DNA from: Synergistaceae bacterium
Lineage (GTDB): Bacteria > Synergistota > Synergistia > Synergistales > Aminithiophilaceae
Assembly: GCA_016756725.1 (NCBI GenBank)
Contig: JAESII010000004.1
Location: 310,001 to 374,000, forward strand
Length of the DNA stretch: 64,000 nucleotides
Direction of reading: 5' to 3'
A program made the position numbers and the translations under genes. Below, piece after piece: positions 32,380-41,290 of the stretch (position 1 is the first letter of the stretch; the number at the start of each line of letters is the position of its first letter). The notes beneath the pieces were generated by a model. That model had not been told where the DNA came from. It did not search any database and worked only from the letters and a program-made list of their open reading frames with translations.

Positions 32380-34298
32380 GACTCCACCGCAGCCTGGCCG
32401 GGAAACTCCTCTGCTGGGGCTTCGTCGGCTCCTCCTTCGTCCTGGCCCTCGTCGTCGGCCTGGGCTACGTCCAGGCCCGATCCCTCCTGGAAGAGGAGCT
32501 CGAGGCCAAGGCCCGCGAACTGGCCCAGGCCACGGCCAACAGGATGGCCATCGTCACCGAGTCTCTGGAACGGACGACGGAGACCGTGGCCGACCTCGTC
32601 GACACCTTGGCCGTCGACAGGGCCGCTCTCGCCGAGGTGATCGCCCGCACGGTGGAGCGCAACGCCGAAATCTACGGCTCCGCCCTGGCCCTTCTTCCCC
32701 GGGAGGGGGAGGAGCCCTTCGCGCCCTACGTCTACCGCGACGGCGACGAGCTGGTCCGGACGAGTCTCGCCGCCGAGAGTTACCGCTTCGACGTCCAGGA
32801 CTGGTTCGTCCTCCCCCGTCACGGCGGGGCGCCTCAGTGGAGCGAGCCCTACTACGACGAAGGGGGCGGCAACGTCCTCATGGCCACCTACTCGGCCCCC
32901 CTGCGCGACGGCCGGGGCGATTTCCGCGGCGTCGTGACGGCCGACCTCTCCCTGCCCTGGCTCACCTCCTTCCTGAAATCCCTCCCCCTCCTGGGCCCCG
33001 AGGGCTTCACCTTCCTCCTCTCCGCCCAGGGGACGGTCATCGCCCACCCCGACGAGGCGCTCATCATGAACGAGACCCTCTTCAGCCTGGCCAAAAGCCG
33101 GGACGATGACGGCCTGGCCGAACTGGGACGGCACATGATCGGCGGCGAGGCGGGCTTCGGCGCCGTCACCCTTTCGGGACAGACGGGCTGGACCGCCTTC
33201 GCCCCCGTCGGCGACACGGGCTGGTCTCTGGCCGTCTTCTTCCCCCGCAGCGAGCTCCTCCGCGACGTGGCCACCCTCAGCCGCACCCAGGGAGCGGCTG
33301 CGCTGATCGGCATGATCCTCCTCCTGGCCGTCATCGCCTTTTTGGCCCAGTCGATCACGAAACCGCTGCGGGCCCTCGACGGGGCCGTCCAGGCCCTGGC
33401 CGGAGGCGACGACGAGGCCCCCCTCCCCGATCCCCGGGGCACCGACGAGGTCTCGCGCCTGACCGCCTCCTTCGCCGTCATGAGAGAGGAACTGCGCCGC
33501 TCCATGGCCGAACTGGCCCGGACGGCACAGGCCCGGGAGCGGATCGAAAGCGAGCTGCGCATCGGGCGGGCCATCCAGATGAGCCTCATCCCCAAGACCT
33601 TCCCCCCCTTTCCGACGCGGAGCGATTTCGCCCTCCACGCCCTCCTGGAGCCGGCCCGGGAGGTGGGCGGCGACTTCTACGACTTCTTCCTGACCGATGA
33701 CGATCACCTCTGCCTGGCCGTGGGCGACGTCTCGGGCAAGGGCGTCCCGGCGGCCCTCTTCATGGCCGTCACCCGGACCTTCCTCAAGGCCCTGGCCCGG
33801 GAGGAACGATCGCCGTCGCGGGTCCTGGAGCGGCTCAACGACGAGCTGGCCGAGGGCAACGACGCCTCCATGTTCGTCACCCTCTTTTTCGCCGTCGTCG
33901 ACCTCCGCCGCGGCCTGATGCGCTACGCCTCGGGAGGCCATCCCTCGCCCCTGGTAGCCCGCCCCGACGGGACCGTCTCCACCCTGCCCCGCCCTCGGGG
34001 CCCTCTCGTCGGCGCCCTGGAGGGGATGACCTTCGACGAAGGCGAGAAGACCCTGGAAAGGGACGACCGCCTTCTCGTCTTCACCGACGGCGTCACCGAG
34101 GCCATGACGGCCAAGGGAGAGCTCTTCGGCGACGACCGCACCGCCAGAGCCCTTTCGGCTCTGGCAGCCCTCTCCTGCCGGGAGATCGTCGCCGGCCTTC
34201 GGGAGCGCCTGGTCCGATTCGCCGACGGCGCCGACCAGTCCGACGACATCGCCCTGCTCCTTTTCACCTACAGCGGCAAGGGGAGCTCTGATCCATGA
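32376..34298 (+). CDS. Membrane Cache-HAMP-PP2C phosphatase (RsbU/SpoIIE type)
   Basis: This 640-residue protein has a membrane helix at ~10-33, an extracellular dCache domain (~35-305, with DWFVLPRHGGAPQWSEPY and DTGWSLAVFFP), a second helix at ~310-328, HAMP, a short coiled coil and a PP2C-like SpoIIE domain. Phosphatase metal motifs are present: EVGGDFYDFF, GDVSGKGVPAALFM, YASGGHP, FTDGVTEA and DDIALL. It should dephosphorylate the STAS protein in response to an external ligand, closing the partner-switching cycle. GTG 32376 overlaps the upstream remnant and the stop overlaps the next gene by ATGA. Confidence 0.9.
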   Translation: MRLHRSLAGKLLCWGFVGSSFVLALVVGLGYVQARSLLEEELEAKARELAQATANRMAIVTESLERTTETVADLVDTLAVDRAALAEVIARTVERNAEIYGSALALLPREGEEPFAPYVYRDGDELVRTSLAAESYRFDVQDWFVLPRHGGAPQWSEPYYDEGGGNVLMATYSAPLRDGRGDFRGVVTADLSLPWLTSFLKSLPLLGPEGFTFLLSAQGTVIAHPDEALIMNETLFSLAKSRDDDGLAELGRHMIGGEAGFGAVTLSGQTGWTAFAPVGDTGWSLAVFFPRSELLRDVATLSRTQGAAALIGMILLLAVIAFLAQSITKPLRALDGAVQALAGGDDEAPLPDPRGTDEVSRLTASFAVMREELRRSMAELARTAQARERIESELRIGRAIQMSLIPKTFPPFPTRSDFALHALLEPAREVGGDFYDFFLTDDDHLCLAVGDVSGKGVPAALFMAVTRTFLKALAREERSPSRVLERLNDELAEGNDASMFVTLFFAVVDLRRGLMRYASGGHPSPLVARPDGTVSTLPRPRGPLVGALEGMTFDEGEKTLERDDRLLVFTDGVTEAMTAKGELFGDDRTARALSALAALSCREIVAGLRERLVRFADGADQSDDIALLLFTYSGKGSSDP

Positions 34299-37177
34299 AG
34301 ATCACCGCCAAGATCTGCCTCGCTCTTTGCCTCGTCTTTCTCATCGTGCTCACCGTCATCGCCGCCTTCCTGGCCGGTCACAACGAGCGCTATCGGATCG
34401 CAATCGAGACGGAACGCGCACGAGGAGCCGCTCAGCGCCTTAAGGATCTCGTCGACTATCAGGCAGACAATCTCCTGGCCTACACCGTCGACATGGCCCA
34501 CTGGGACGACACCTTCGCCTTCATGAACGGCGAGGAACCCGACGAGAGCTACCTCAGACGCAACCTCCCCGACGAGGCGATGGCCATCGACGGCATCCTC
34601 TTCTTCGACGACGAGGGGCGTCTTTTTCACGGCGAGGCGCTCCGAGGAGCCGACGAGACCTTTCTTGCCTCCTTCTCCGAAGCGCTGAAGCCCTATCTCG
34701 TTGTCGCCGGCGGCGAGGAACAGCTCCATGCCGGCCTTCTCCGATCGGACAGAACCGTCGCCTTCGTCGCCGTCGCCCCCATCAAAAGAAGCGACGGCCG
34801 GGGAGAATCCCGGGGAACGCTGGCTCTGATCCGCCTCGCCGACGAGGTCGGCGCCCTGACCCGTCGCCTTGCGGGCCTCGACGTCACCTTCAGCGGTCTG
34901 GACGGGGACGACGGGTCTGGCGGCGCGGCGCAGCCAGACACCCTCTCTTTCGAGAGGAAAGACGGCGTCCTCAGGGCGACGACATTTCTGGAAGATCTCA
35001 AGGGACGGCCCGTCTTCGAGGTCTCCATGGCCATCGACGGCGATCTGCGGGAACGCCACCAGAAGGATTTCTTCCGCCTCGTCGTCGCCCTGGTCATCGC
35101 CTTTCTCGCCCTTCTGGCAGTCGTCTTCATCTTCATCGACAACCTCGTCCTGAAGCGCCTCAAGACGATGCAGGCCGAGATGAAAGAGATCGCCCACTCC
35201 CCCCTCCTTCAGGGCAGTCTCACCGTGACGGGGTCGGACGAGCTGGCCGACCTGGCCCGCCACGGCAACGACCTCATCGCCGCCCTCGTCAGGGCCAGCA
35301 ACAGGGAACGCCAGGCCAACCAGCTCTTCAGCTCCCTCGTCGACAACATCCCCGGCGTCGTCTACCGGAGCCGCGACGACGCCAACTGGACCAGGGAATA
35401 TCTCAACGGCTCCTTCGAGGAGATCACGGGCTACGCCGTCACCGACTTCCTCCTCCGCGAGGACCGTTCCTTCAGCGAGATCGTTCACCCCGAGGACCGG
35501 ACCTCCCTGAGCGAAGGCGTCGAGCGAAGCCGGGAGAGGGGCGAACCCTTCACCCTCAGCTACCGCATCGTCCGCCCCGACGGGACGGTCCGTTTCGTCC
35601 TCGACAAGGGGCAGTTCCTCTACGACCCGACGACGTCCCGCACCTGCTTCGACGGCGTCATCTTCGACATCACCGACCAGGTCGAGGGGCAGAGGCAGCT
35701 CGCCCGGTCCGAGGCACGTTTCCGGGCTCTTTTTCTCAACTCCCCCCTGGCCCTCTTCGAAATCGACGGCAGCGACGCCCAAAAACGGCTGAGGGCTCTG
35801 GCCCGCGAGGGCGATCTGCGAGCCCCGCTTGAAGAGGACCCCGACGGGGTCTGGGAGCTCCTGGACTCCATGACGGTCCTTCAGGCCAATGCCCGGGGAC
35901 TCTCCCTCCTGGGAGCTCCCGACCTGGAGACCCTCAACGGGCGCAAGCGCGACATCGGACGGGACCTCGAAAGGGCAGTCCAGATTGAGCGGCTTCTGGC
36001 CCTGGCCGAAGGAAAGAGCCTCTTCGAGGCCGAAGAGATCTTCCACAGCCTCGACGGAAGGCGCCTCGTCGCCCACGGCCGCTGGGTCCTCCTGCCGGAG
36101 CAGGCCGGGGAGCTGGGCCGGATCCTTTTCGCCCTTGAGGACATCACGGAGCGGAAGGAACTGGAAGAGCGGCTCCGTCACCTGAGCTTTCACGACGCCC
36201 TGACGGGGCTTTTCAACCGGACCTTCTTCGAAAGCCAGACCGAGCTCTTCGAGGACGGTCGCTTTGACCCCCTGGCCGTGGTCAGCATCGACGTGGACAA
36301 ACTGAAACTCGTCAACGACACCTTGGGACACGGCGCCGGCGACGAACTCCTCGGCCGGGCCGCGGCGGTCCTGAAGAAGGTTTTCCGCGATTCCGACGTC
36401 GTGGCCCGCGTCGGCGGCGACGAGTTCGCCGTCCTCCTGCCCCATTGCACCGCCCCGGGCCTGAAGGCCGTCCTGGGGCGCCTCGACGCGGTTCTGACTG
36501 ATGCGGAAGAAGAGGGACTGGCCCCTCTTCTTCTTTCCGTCGGCTGGGCCTGGCGGGAAGGGGGAGAGAAAACCCTGGCCCGGCTTTTCGCCGACGCCGA
36601 CGACGCCATGTACCAGGCCAAGGCGGCCCGATCGGAACAGATGGCGGCGCGCTTCCGGGAGAACGTCGAAACTCTCCTGGAAGAACGGGACCGCCTCGGC
36701 GACGGCCACGAGGAAAGGCTGCGCCTTCTTCTCAAGGCTCTGGCCGAAGGGCTCAGCCTCGACGGCCAGGAGGGCCATGCCCTCTCCCTGCTGGCCCGCT
36801 ACCACGACCTGGGCAAGGTGGCAGCCACGGCCGATGCCCCTCTCCGTCACGCCGAGGCCGGGGCACGCCTGGCCCGAGCCTGGCCTGACCTGGCCTTTCT
36901 GGCCGAGGCCATCGAGAGCCATCACGAGCGTTGGGACGGCACGGGCTACCCACGGGGCCTCGCCGGCGAGGCCATCCCCCGGGAGTCCCGGATTCTCGCC
37001 GTCGCCCTCGCCTACGAGGCGGGGCGGACGGGACGAAAAAGCCCCAGGCGAAGCAGGGAGGAGATGACCGGAACCATCCGCCTCGAGGCGGGCCGGGCCT
37101 TCGACCCCGCCGTCGTCGACGCCTTCCTCTCCTGCGACCTGGAGGCACTGGAACGAGATTGGCCCGGCTTTCATTGA
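34295..37177 (+). CDS. CHASE4-PAS-PAS-GGDEF-HD-GYP signalling protein
   Basis: This 960-residue protein has membrane helices at ~5-27 and ~268-290 bracketing a CHASE4 sensor (motif AHWDDTFAFMNG), then PAS domains (~340-465 and ~475-620), a GGDEF domain with an intact GGDEF (707-711), and a C-terminal HD-GYP-like domain (YHDLGK, SHHERWDGTGYPRGL). The HD part is shortened between HD and GYP, and the usual D-x-Y-D-A motif reads LAYEA, so the phosphodiesterase may be inactive. It is translationally coupled to the RsbU-type phosphatase, linking c-di-GMP to the partner switch. Confidence 0.88.
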   Translation: MKITAKICLALCLVFLIVLTVIAAFLAGHNERYRIAIETERARGAAQRLKDLVDYQADNLLAYTVDMAHWDDTFAFMNGEEPDESYLRRNLPDEAMAIDGILFFDDEGRLFHGEALRGADETFLASFSEALKPYLVVAGGEEQLHAGLLRSDRTVAFVAVAPIKRSDGRGESRGTLALIRLADEVGALTRRLAGLDVTFSGLDGDDGSGGAAQPDTLSFERKDGVLRATTFLEDLKGRPVFEVSMAIDGDLRERHQKDFFRLVVALVIAFLALLAVVFIFIDNLVLKRLKTMQAEMKEIAHSPLLQGSLTVTGSDELADLARHGNDLIAALVRASNRERQANQLFSSLVDNIPGVVYRSRDDANWTREYLNGSFEEITGYAVTDFLLREDRSFSEIVHPEDRTSLSEGVERSRERGEPFTLSYRIVRPDGTVRFVLDKGQFLYDPTTSRTCFDGVIFDITDQVEGQRQLARSEARFRALFLNSPLALFEIDGSDAQKRLRALAREGDLRAPLEEDPDGVWELLDSMTVLQANARGLSLLGAPDLETLNGRKRDIGRDLERAVQIERLLALAEGKSLFEAEEIFHSLDGRRLVAHGRWVLLPEQAGELGRILFALEDITERKELEERLRHLSFHDALTGLFNRTFFESQTELFEDGRFDPLAVVSIDVDKLKLVNDTLGHGAGDELLGRAAAVLKKVFRDSDVVARVGGDEFAVLLPHCTAPGLKAVLGRLDAVLTDAEEEGLAPLLLSVGWAWREGGEKTLARLFADADDAMYQAKAARSEQMAARFRENVETLLEERDRLGDGHEERLRLLLKALAEGLSLDGQEGHALSLLARYHDLGKVAATADAPLRHAEAGARLARAWPDLAFLAEAIESHHERWDGTGYPRGLAGEAIPRESRILAVALAYEAGRTGRKSPRRSREEMTGTIRLEAGRAFDPAVVDAFLSCDLEALERDWPGFH

Positions 37178-37251
37178 AAACCAAACCCCATCGTCGTATC
37201 ATCGAGCCTAACGGAAACATCCCCGGCAGACCATCTCAAGGAGGGATCGCC

Positions 37252-38055
37252 ATGACCAGCGTTACCACCTTTCCCCTGTACGAAGAGAACCGCCACGCCT
37301 TTCTCCTCCTCGGCTGGGAAGAACAGGAAGAGGAAGGCGTCGTCCAGACGAATCAGTATCTCCTGACCTCCGGCGACGAGGCCGTCCTCTTCGATCCCGG
37401 CGGAGCCCACGTCTTTCCCCAGGTCCTGGCCAACGTGGCCGAGCGCGTCGATCTGGCGAGCGTCCGCCACATCGTCTACTCCCACCAGGATCCCGACGTC
37501 TCGTCGGGCATCACCCTCTGGCTCTCCATCGCCCCCAGGGCCCAGATCCACATCAGCGGCCTCTGGACCCGCTTCCTTCCCCACTTCGGCATCTACGACC
37601 AGAAACGGATCACGGCCATCGCCGATCAGGGCGGAACGCTGACCCTCAAGGGCGGCGACGTCATCGACCTCATCCCGGCCCACTTCCTCCACTCGACGGG
37701 GCAGTTCTGTGCCTACGACCGGAGATCGAAGATCCTCTTTTCCGGCGACATCGGAGCGGCCATCTTCCCTCCGGGCAAGCGCTACCCCCTGGCCGAGGAC
37801 TTCGCCGCCCACGTCCGCTACATGGAGGGTTTCCACCGCCGCTACATGGCCTCCAACGTGGCCTGCCGCCGCTGGGCCGATCTGGTGAGCCGCTACGACG
37901 TCCAGATCATCGCGCCCCAGCACGGGGCGGTCCTGAAAGGGCCCGCCGTCAAGGCCTTTCTCGACTGGTTCCGGGAGCTGCGCTGCGGCGTCGACACCAT
38001 CGACGACTGGTTCGGCAAAGGGCCCTCGGCCCTGACCCCAGGGCGAACCCGTTAA
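37252..38055 (+). CDS. Oxygen-binding di-iron protein (ODP-type MBL fold sensor)
   Basis: This 267-residue metallo-beta-lactamase-fold protein is related to the di-iron domain of flavodiiron proteins but has no flavodoxin domain. Likely iron ligands are His78, Asp80 and Asp82 (SHQDPD), His147 (HFLHSTG), Asp166 (FSGDIG) and His224 (APQHGA); the second histidine of the HxExDH motif is replaced by valine. ODP proteins coupled to sensor-less cytoplasmic chemoreceptors sense oxygen and iron in Treponema denticola, and here such a receptor follows after 12 nt. AAGGAGG precedes ATG 37252. Confidence 0.87.
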   Translation: MTSVTTFPLYEENRHAFLLLGWEEQEEEGVVQTNQYLLTSGDEAVLFDPGGAHVFPQVLANVAERVDLASVRHIVYSHQDPDVSSGITLWLSIAPRAQIHISGLWTRFLPHFGIYDQKRITAIADQGGTLTLKGGDVIDLIPAHFLHSTGQFCAYDRRSKILFSGDIGAAIFPPGKRYPLAEDFAAHVRYMEGFHRRYMASNVACRRWADLVSRYDVQIIAPQHGAVLKGPAVKAFLDWFRELRCGVDTIDDWFGKGPSALTPGRTR

Positions 38056-38067
38056 GGGGGAGAAGCG

Positions 38068-38907
38068 ATGGCAGCCCAGAACAAACTCATCAAGGCCCTC
38101 TCGTCGGCCTTCTTTGCCGGCTCCATCCTCAACTCCTTCATGGCCAAGCTCGACTCCGTCCTCGTCCGCCGCGTCGTCGCCGTCCAGAAAGAGCTGGACC
38201 ACATCGCCGGCCGCTTCCGCGACCTGTCGGCCAGGCTCAAAGGCACGGTCCGCGAGTTCATGGCCAGCAGCGACGAGGCCCGCCAGGGGATCGAGGAGAT
38301 CAACGACCTCCATGCCCGCCTGGAGGAGGAGCTTCAGAAATCCGGCACCGATCTGGCCAACATGACCGACGACGTGAACCGGACGGTGACGGCCACCTTC
38401 GAGACCCTCGACTCCTTCAAGGAGATCGAGAAGATGTCCAAGGCCATCCAGAACATCGCCAAGCAGACGAACCTGCTGGCCCTGAACGCCTCCATCGAGG
38501 CCGCCCGGGCCGGCGAGCACGGCCGGGGCTTCGCCATCGTCGCCTCGGAAGTCCAGAAGCTGGCCGTCGAGACGAAAGTCTCCTCCGAGGCCATCTCGGC
38601 CCAGGTCGGCGAGATCTCCCAGTCGGTGACGATGGCCGTCGAAAACGTCCAGAAGGTGAGCGAGATGTTCGGCGTCATCCGGAGCTCGCTGGAGACCTTC
38701 ATGACCTTCCTCGACCGGAACCAGGCCTTCATGGGCCGCATGACGGAGATCATGGAGCGCTCCGGCGTCCAGGTCGAAGAGGGATCGGAGGAGATGGCCC
38801 ACTCCGTCGTCGTCCTCGAGGAGGCCATCAAACGCTTCGACTCCATGACGGCCATCATCTCCTCCATCGTGCGGGCCCAGACGAACCTGAAGGAGATCAA
38901 ACTCTAG
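38068..38907 (+). CDS. Cytoplasmic methyl-accepting chemotaxis protein
   Basis: This 279-residue protein has no membrane segment and no N-terminal sensor domain. A long helical region contains the conserved signalling tip, with the core around residues ~125-165 ([37 protein letters not shown]). It interacts with CheA and CheW. The adjacent di-iron protein most likely supplies the sensory input. It is shorter than average, so few methylation heptads remain. A 20-bp stem terminator follows 14 nt after the stop. Confidence 0.92.
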   Translation: MAAQNKLIKALSSAFFAGSILNSFMAKLDSVLVRRVVAVQKELDHIAGRFRDLSARLKGTVREFMASSDEARQGIEEINDLHARLEEELQKSGTDLANMTDDVNRTVTATFETLDSFKEIEKMSKAIQNIAKQTNLLALNASIEAARAGEHGRGFAIVASEVQKLAVETKVSSEAISAQVGEISQSVTMAVENVQKVSEMFGVIRSSLETFMTFLDRNQAFMGRMTEIMERSGVQVEEGSEEMAHSVVVLEEAIKRFDSMTAIISSIVRAQTNLKEIKL

Positions 38908-38920
38908 AGGCTCCTTCGGC

Positions 38921-38971
38921 GAGACGCCAAAAGGGCGGGAGCGGTCGTCGTTCCCGCCCTTTTGGCGTCTC
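38921..38971 (+). terminator. 20-bp stem terminator after the chemoreceptor gene
   Basis: Arms 38921-38940 (beginning GAGACGCCAAAAGGGCGGGA) and 38952-38971 pair perfectly around an 11-nt loop. The 3' arm contains CCCTTTTGGC; no pure U-tract follows. Position directly after the stop codon supports termination. Confidence 0.75.
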
Positions 38972-39030
38972 CTTAGGTCCCTCCGAAATGAACTATTTTC
39001 AATAGTCTCATGGTTTAATCTTTTTACCCC

Positions 39031-39058
39031 TTGAAGAAACCCGTCGGGAGGCTATGCT
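39031..39058 (+). promoter_or_regulatory. Promoter of the membrane chemoreceptor gene
   Basis: TTGAAG (39031-39036) and TATGCT (39053-39058) are spaced by 16 nt in an AT-rich intergenic stretch that also has a small inverted repeat, CTATT/AATAG, near 38993. The start codon lies about 100 nt downstream. Confidence 0.45.
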
Positions 39059-39160
39059 TTTTTGTAGACAAGCGCGAGGAACCGACGAAAGAGACGATAT
39101 CTCAGCCCGGTCGGGCGCCCCGGCCCCGGACGGACGATTCACTCGAAAGGATGATCGATC

Positions 39161-41221
39161 GTGACGATCCGCAACAAGCTCTGGGTCATGGCCCTCGTCA
39201 TCACCCTCCTCATCGGCGCCATGGCCGGCGTCGGCTACATGAAAAGCCGCTCCGTCATGGAAGGCCAGCTCAACGCCGTCGGCGTCGAGACGGCCGATGT
39301 CGTCGGCGAGGGCGTGGCCCTCTACTTCGAGCGCCTCGAGATGGCCCTGACCAACATCGCCGAAGGCGTCCACCAGCTGCGGGAGGCCGGCGTCGGCCTG
39401 ACGGCCTCGGAGCTCCAGCCCTACATGGCCCGCTTCACCGAACAGAACAGGGCTTCCGGCGTCCAGACCGTCTATCTCGCCTTCGAGGGGATCAAGGGGG
39501 CCGAGAGCTTCTCCGACGGGACGGGATGGGTCCCCGCCGACGACTACGACCCGACGGTCCGGGGCTGGTACCGCCAGGCCGCCGACTCGGGGACGATGGC
39601 CATCACCGATCCCTACCAGGACGGCATCACGGGCAACATGGTCATCAGCCTCGTCGCGCCCTACAGGGAGCAGGGAAAGCTCGTCGGCGTCATCGGCCTC
39701 GACGTGGAGACGTCGGCCCTCGCCGACTTCGTCGTCAACCAGAAGATCCTCGGCGAGGGCTTCGGCCTTCTCCTGGACCGTTCGGGCAATATCATCGCCG
39801 CCCCCGAACCGGCCTGGATCATGACGGAGAACATGACCCGGACCTCGTCGGTCATCACCGACGCGATGACCGCCCTCGGAAAGAGGATGACCGCCGGCGA
39901 GGCCGCCTTCGGCGACTACCGCTCGCCTCTGGACGGCAGGGACAAGCGCCTCTTCTTCGCCCCCACGGGCAAGGGGCTCTTCCTGGGCCTCGAATATCCC
40001 GTCGCCCAGATCCGGGCCACCGTGGCCGCCCTGACGCGGGTCCAGCTCCTCCTGGGGGCCCTGGCCCTCCTGACGGCTTTGGGCCTGATCGTCACCATCG
40101 CCAGGGGCATCCAGAAGTCGCTGACGCGCCTCCTGGAGACGACGGACCGGGTCAGCGACGGCGACCTGACGGCCCGTTACGCCGGACGGGGCAAGGACGA
40201 GCTGGACCGGATCGGCACGGCCCTGAACGACATGATCACCGGCCTGGCAGATCTGGTCCGCAAGACGGATGCCTCGGCCCACCACACCCTGGAACGGGCC
40301 GAAACTCTGGCAGCCATCTCGGAAGAGACGGTGGCCTCCATGGAAGAGGTCCGGGGCTCGATGGATCAGATGGCCGACCAGTTCCAGACCAACGCCGCCG
40401 CCCTGGAAGAGGCCAACGCCGGCGTGGAGGAGATCTCCGGATCGGCTCACGCCACGGCTCAGGCGGCCACGGAGGGGGCCGACGGAGCGGCCAGAACCCA
40501 GTCCATCACCGAAGGCGCCTTCGAGGAGGTCCGAAACGTCATCGCCGACATCGTCAAGGTCGAGACGGCGGCGGCGGAAAACGTGAACAAGGCGGCCCTG
40601 CTCGAGGAGGCCGTCCAGAAGATCACGGGGTTCGTGACGTCCATCACCTCCATCGCCGACCAGACGAACCTGCTGGCTTTGAACGCCGCCATCGAGGCGG
40701 CACGGGCCGGAGAACATGGCCGAGGCTTTGCCGTCGTCGCCGAAGAGGTGCGCAAGCTCGCCGAAGAGTCGGGACATGCCGCCAAGGAGATCGACGCCCT
40801 CATCACCACCCTCCGCGATCACTCGGGCAGCTCCGTCGCCGCCTCGCGGCAGTCCACGGAAATCCTGAAGGAGACCGTCCTCAGGGCCCGGAAGGCTCAG
40901 GAGGGACTCAAGCAGAGCGTCAGCGAGATCGCCAAGACCCTCGACGCCATGCAGAACCTCGCCGCCGTCGCCCAGGAGCAGGCCGCCGCCAGCGGCGAAA
41001 TGTCGACGTCCGTCGATTCCGTCGCCAAGAGCACGGGAGCCCTGACTGCCACCGTGGAGAGCGTCCGCAAGGCCACGGAGGAGACGTCGGGCGCCTCCGA
41101 ATCGATCGCCCAGGAGGCCCAGGTCCTCTCCGAGACGGCCCGGGAGCTGCAGGATCTCCTCAAGCGGTTCCGCCTCGACGAGGAGTCACTCCAGCGCCTT
41201 CCCGCACTGGGCCGGCGCTGA
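39161..41221 (+). CDS. Transmembrane methyl-accepting chemotaxis protein with dCache sensor
   Basis: This 686-residue protein has membrane helices at ~7-27 and ~290-312 enclosing a dCache_1 ligand domain (features [19 protein letters not shown] and [16 protein letters not shown], typical of amino-acid-binding Cache receptors). HAMP (~313-365) and a long signalling domain with the tip [20 protein letters not shown] follow. GTG 39161 has AAAGGATG upstream. The WYRQA/DPYQD motifs make an amino-acid-like ligand likely but not proven. It is transcribed alone and ends in a large terminator. Confidence 0.93.
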   Translation: MTIRNKLWVMALVITLLIGAMAGVGYMKSRSVMEGQLNAVGVETADVVGEGVALYFERLEMALTNIAEGVHQLREAGVGLTASELQPYMARFTEQNRASGVQTVYLAFEGIKGAESFSDGTGWVPADDYDPTVRGWYRQAADSGTMAITDPYQDGITGNMVISLVAPYREQGKLVGVIGLDVETSALADFVVNQKILGEGFGLLLDRSGNIIAAPEPAWIMTENMTRTSSVITDAMTALGKRMTAGEAAFGDYRSPLDGRDKRLFFAPTGKGLFLGLEYPVAQIRATVAALTRVQLLLGALALLTALGLIVTIARGIQKSLTRLLETTDRVSDGDLTARYAGRGKDELDRIGTALNDMITGLADLVRKTDASAHHTLERAETLAAISEETVASMEEVRGSMDQMADQFQTNAAALEEANAGVEEISGSAHATAQAATEGADGAARTQSITEGAFEEVRNVIADIVKVETAAAENVNKAALLEEAVQKITGFVTSITSIADQTNLLALNAAIEAARAGEHGRGFAVVAEEVRKLAEESGHAAKEIDALITTLRDHSGSSVAASRQSTEILKETVLRARKAQEGLKQSVSEIAKTLDAMQNLAAVAQEQAAASGEMSTSVDSVAKSTGALTATVESVRKATEETSGASESIAQEAQVLSETARELQDLLKRFRLDEESLQRLPALGRR

Positions 41222-41235
41222 AACCTGACGGCTGC

Positions 41236-41290
41236 TGAAGCGAAGACGAAAGAGGGGGGCTACAGGCCCCCCTCTTTCGTCTTCGCTTCA
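41236..41290. terminator. Bidirectional 25-bp perfect stem terminator
   Basis: Arms 41236-41260 and 41266-41290 are perfect reverse complements with loop TACAG; the top of the stem is GAGGGGGGC/GCCCCCCTC. It lies between convergent genes, and its right end contains the stop codon (41288-41290) of the minus-strand HD-GYP gene. Confidence 0.8.
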
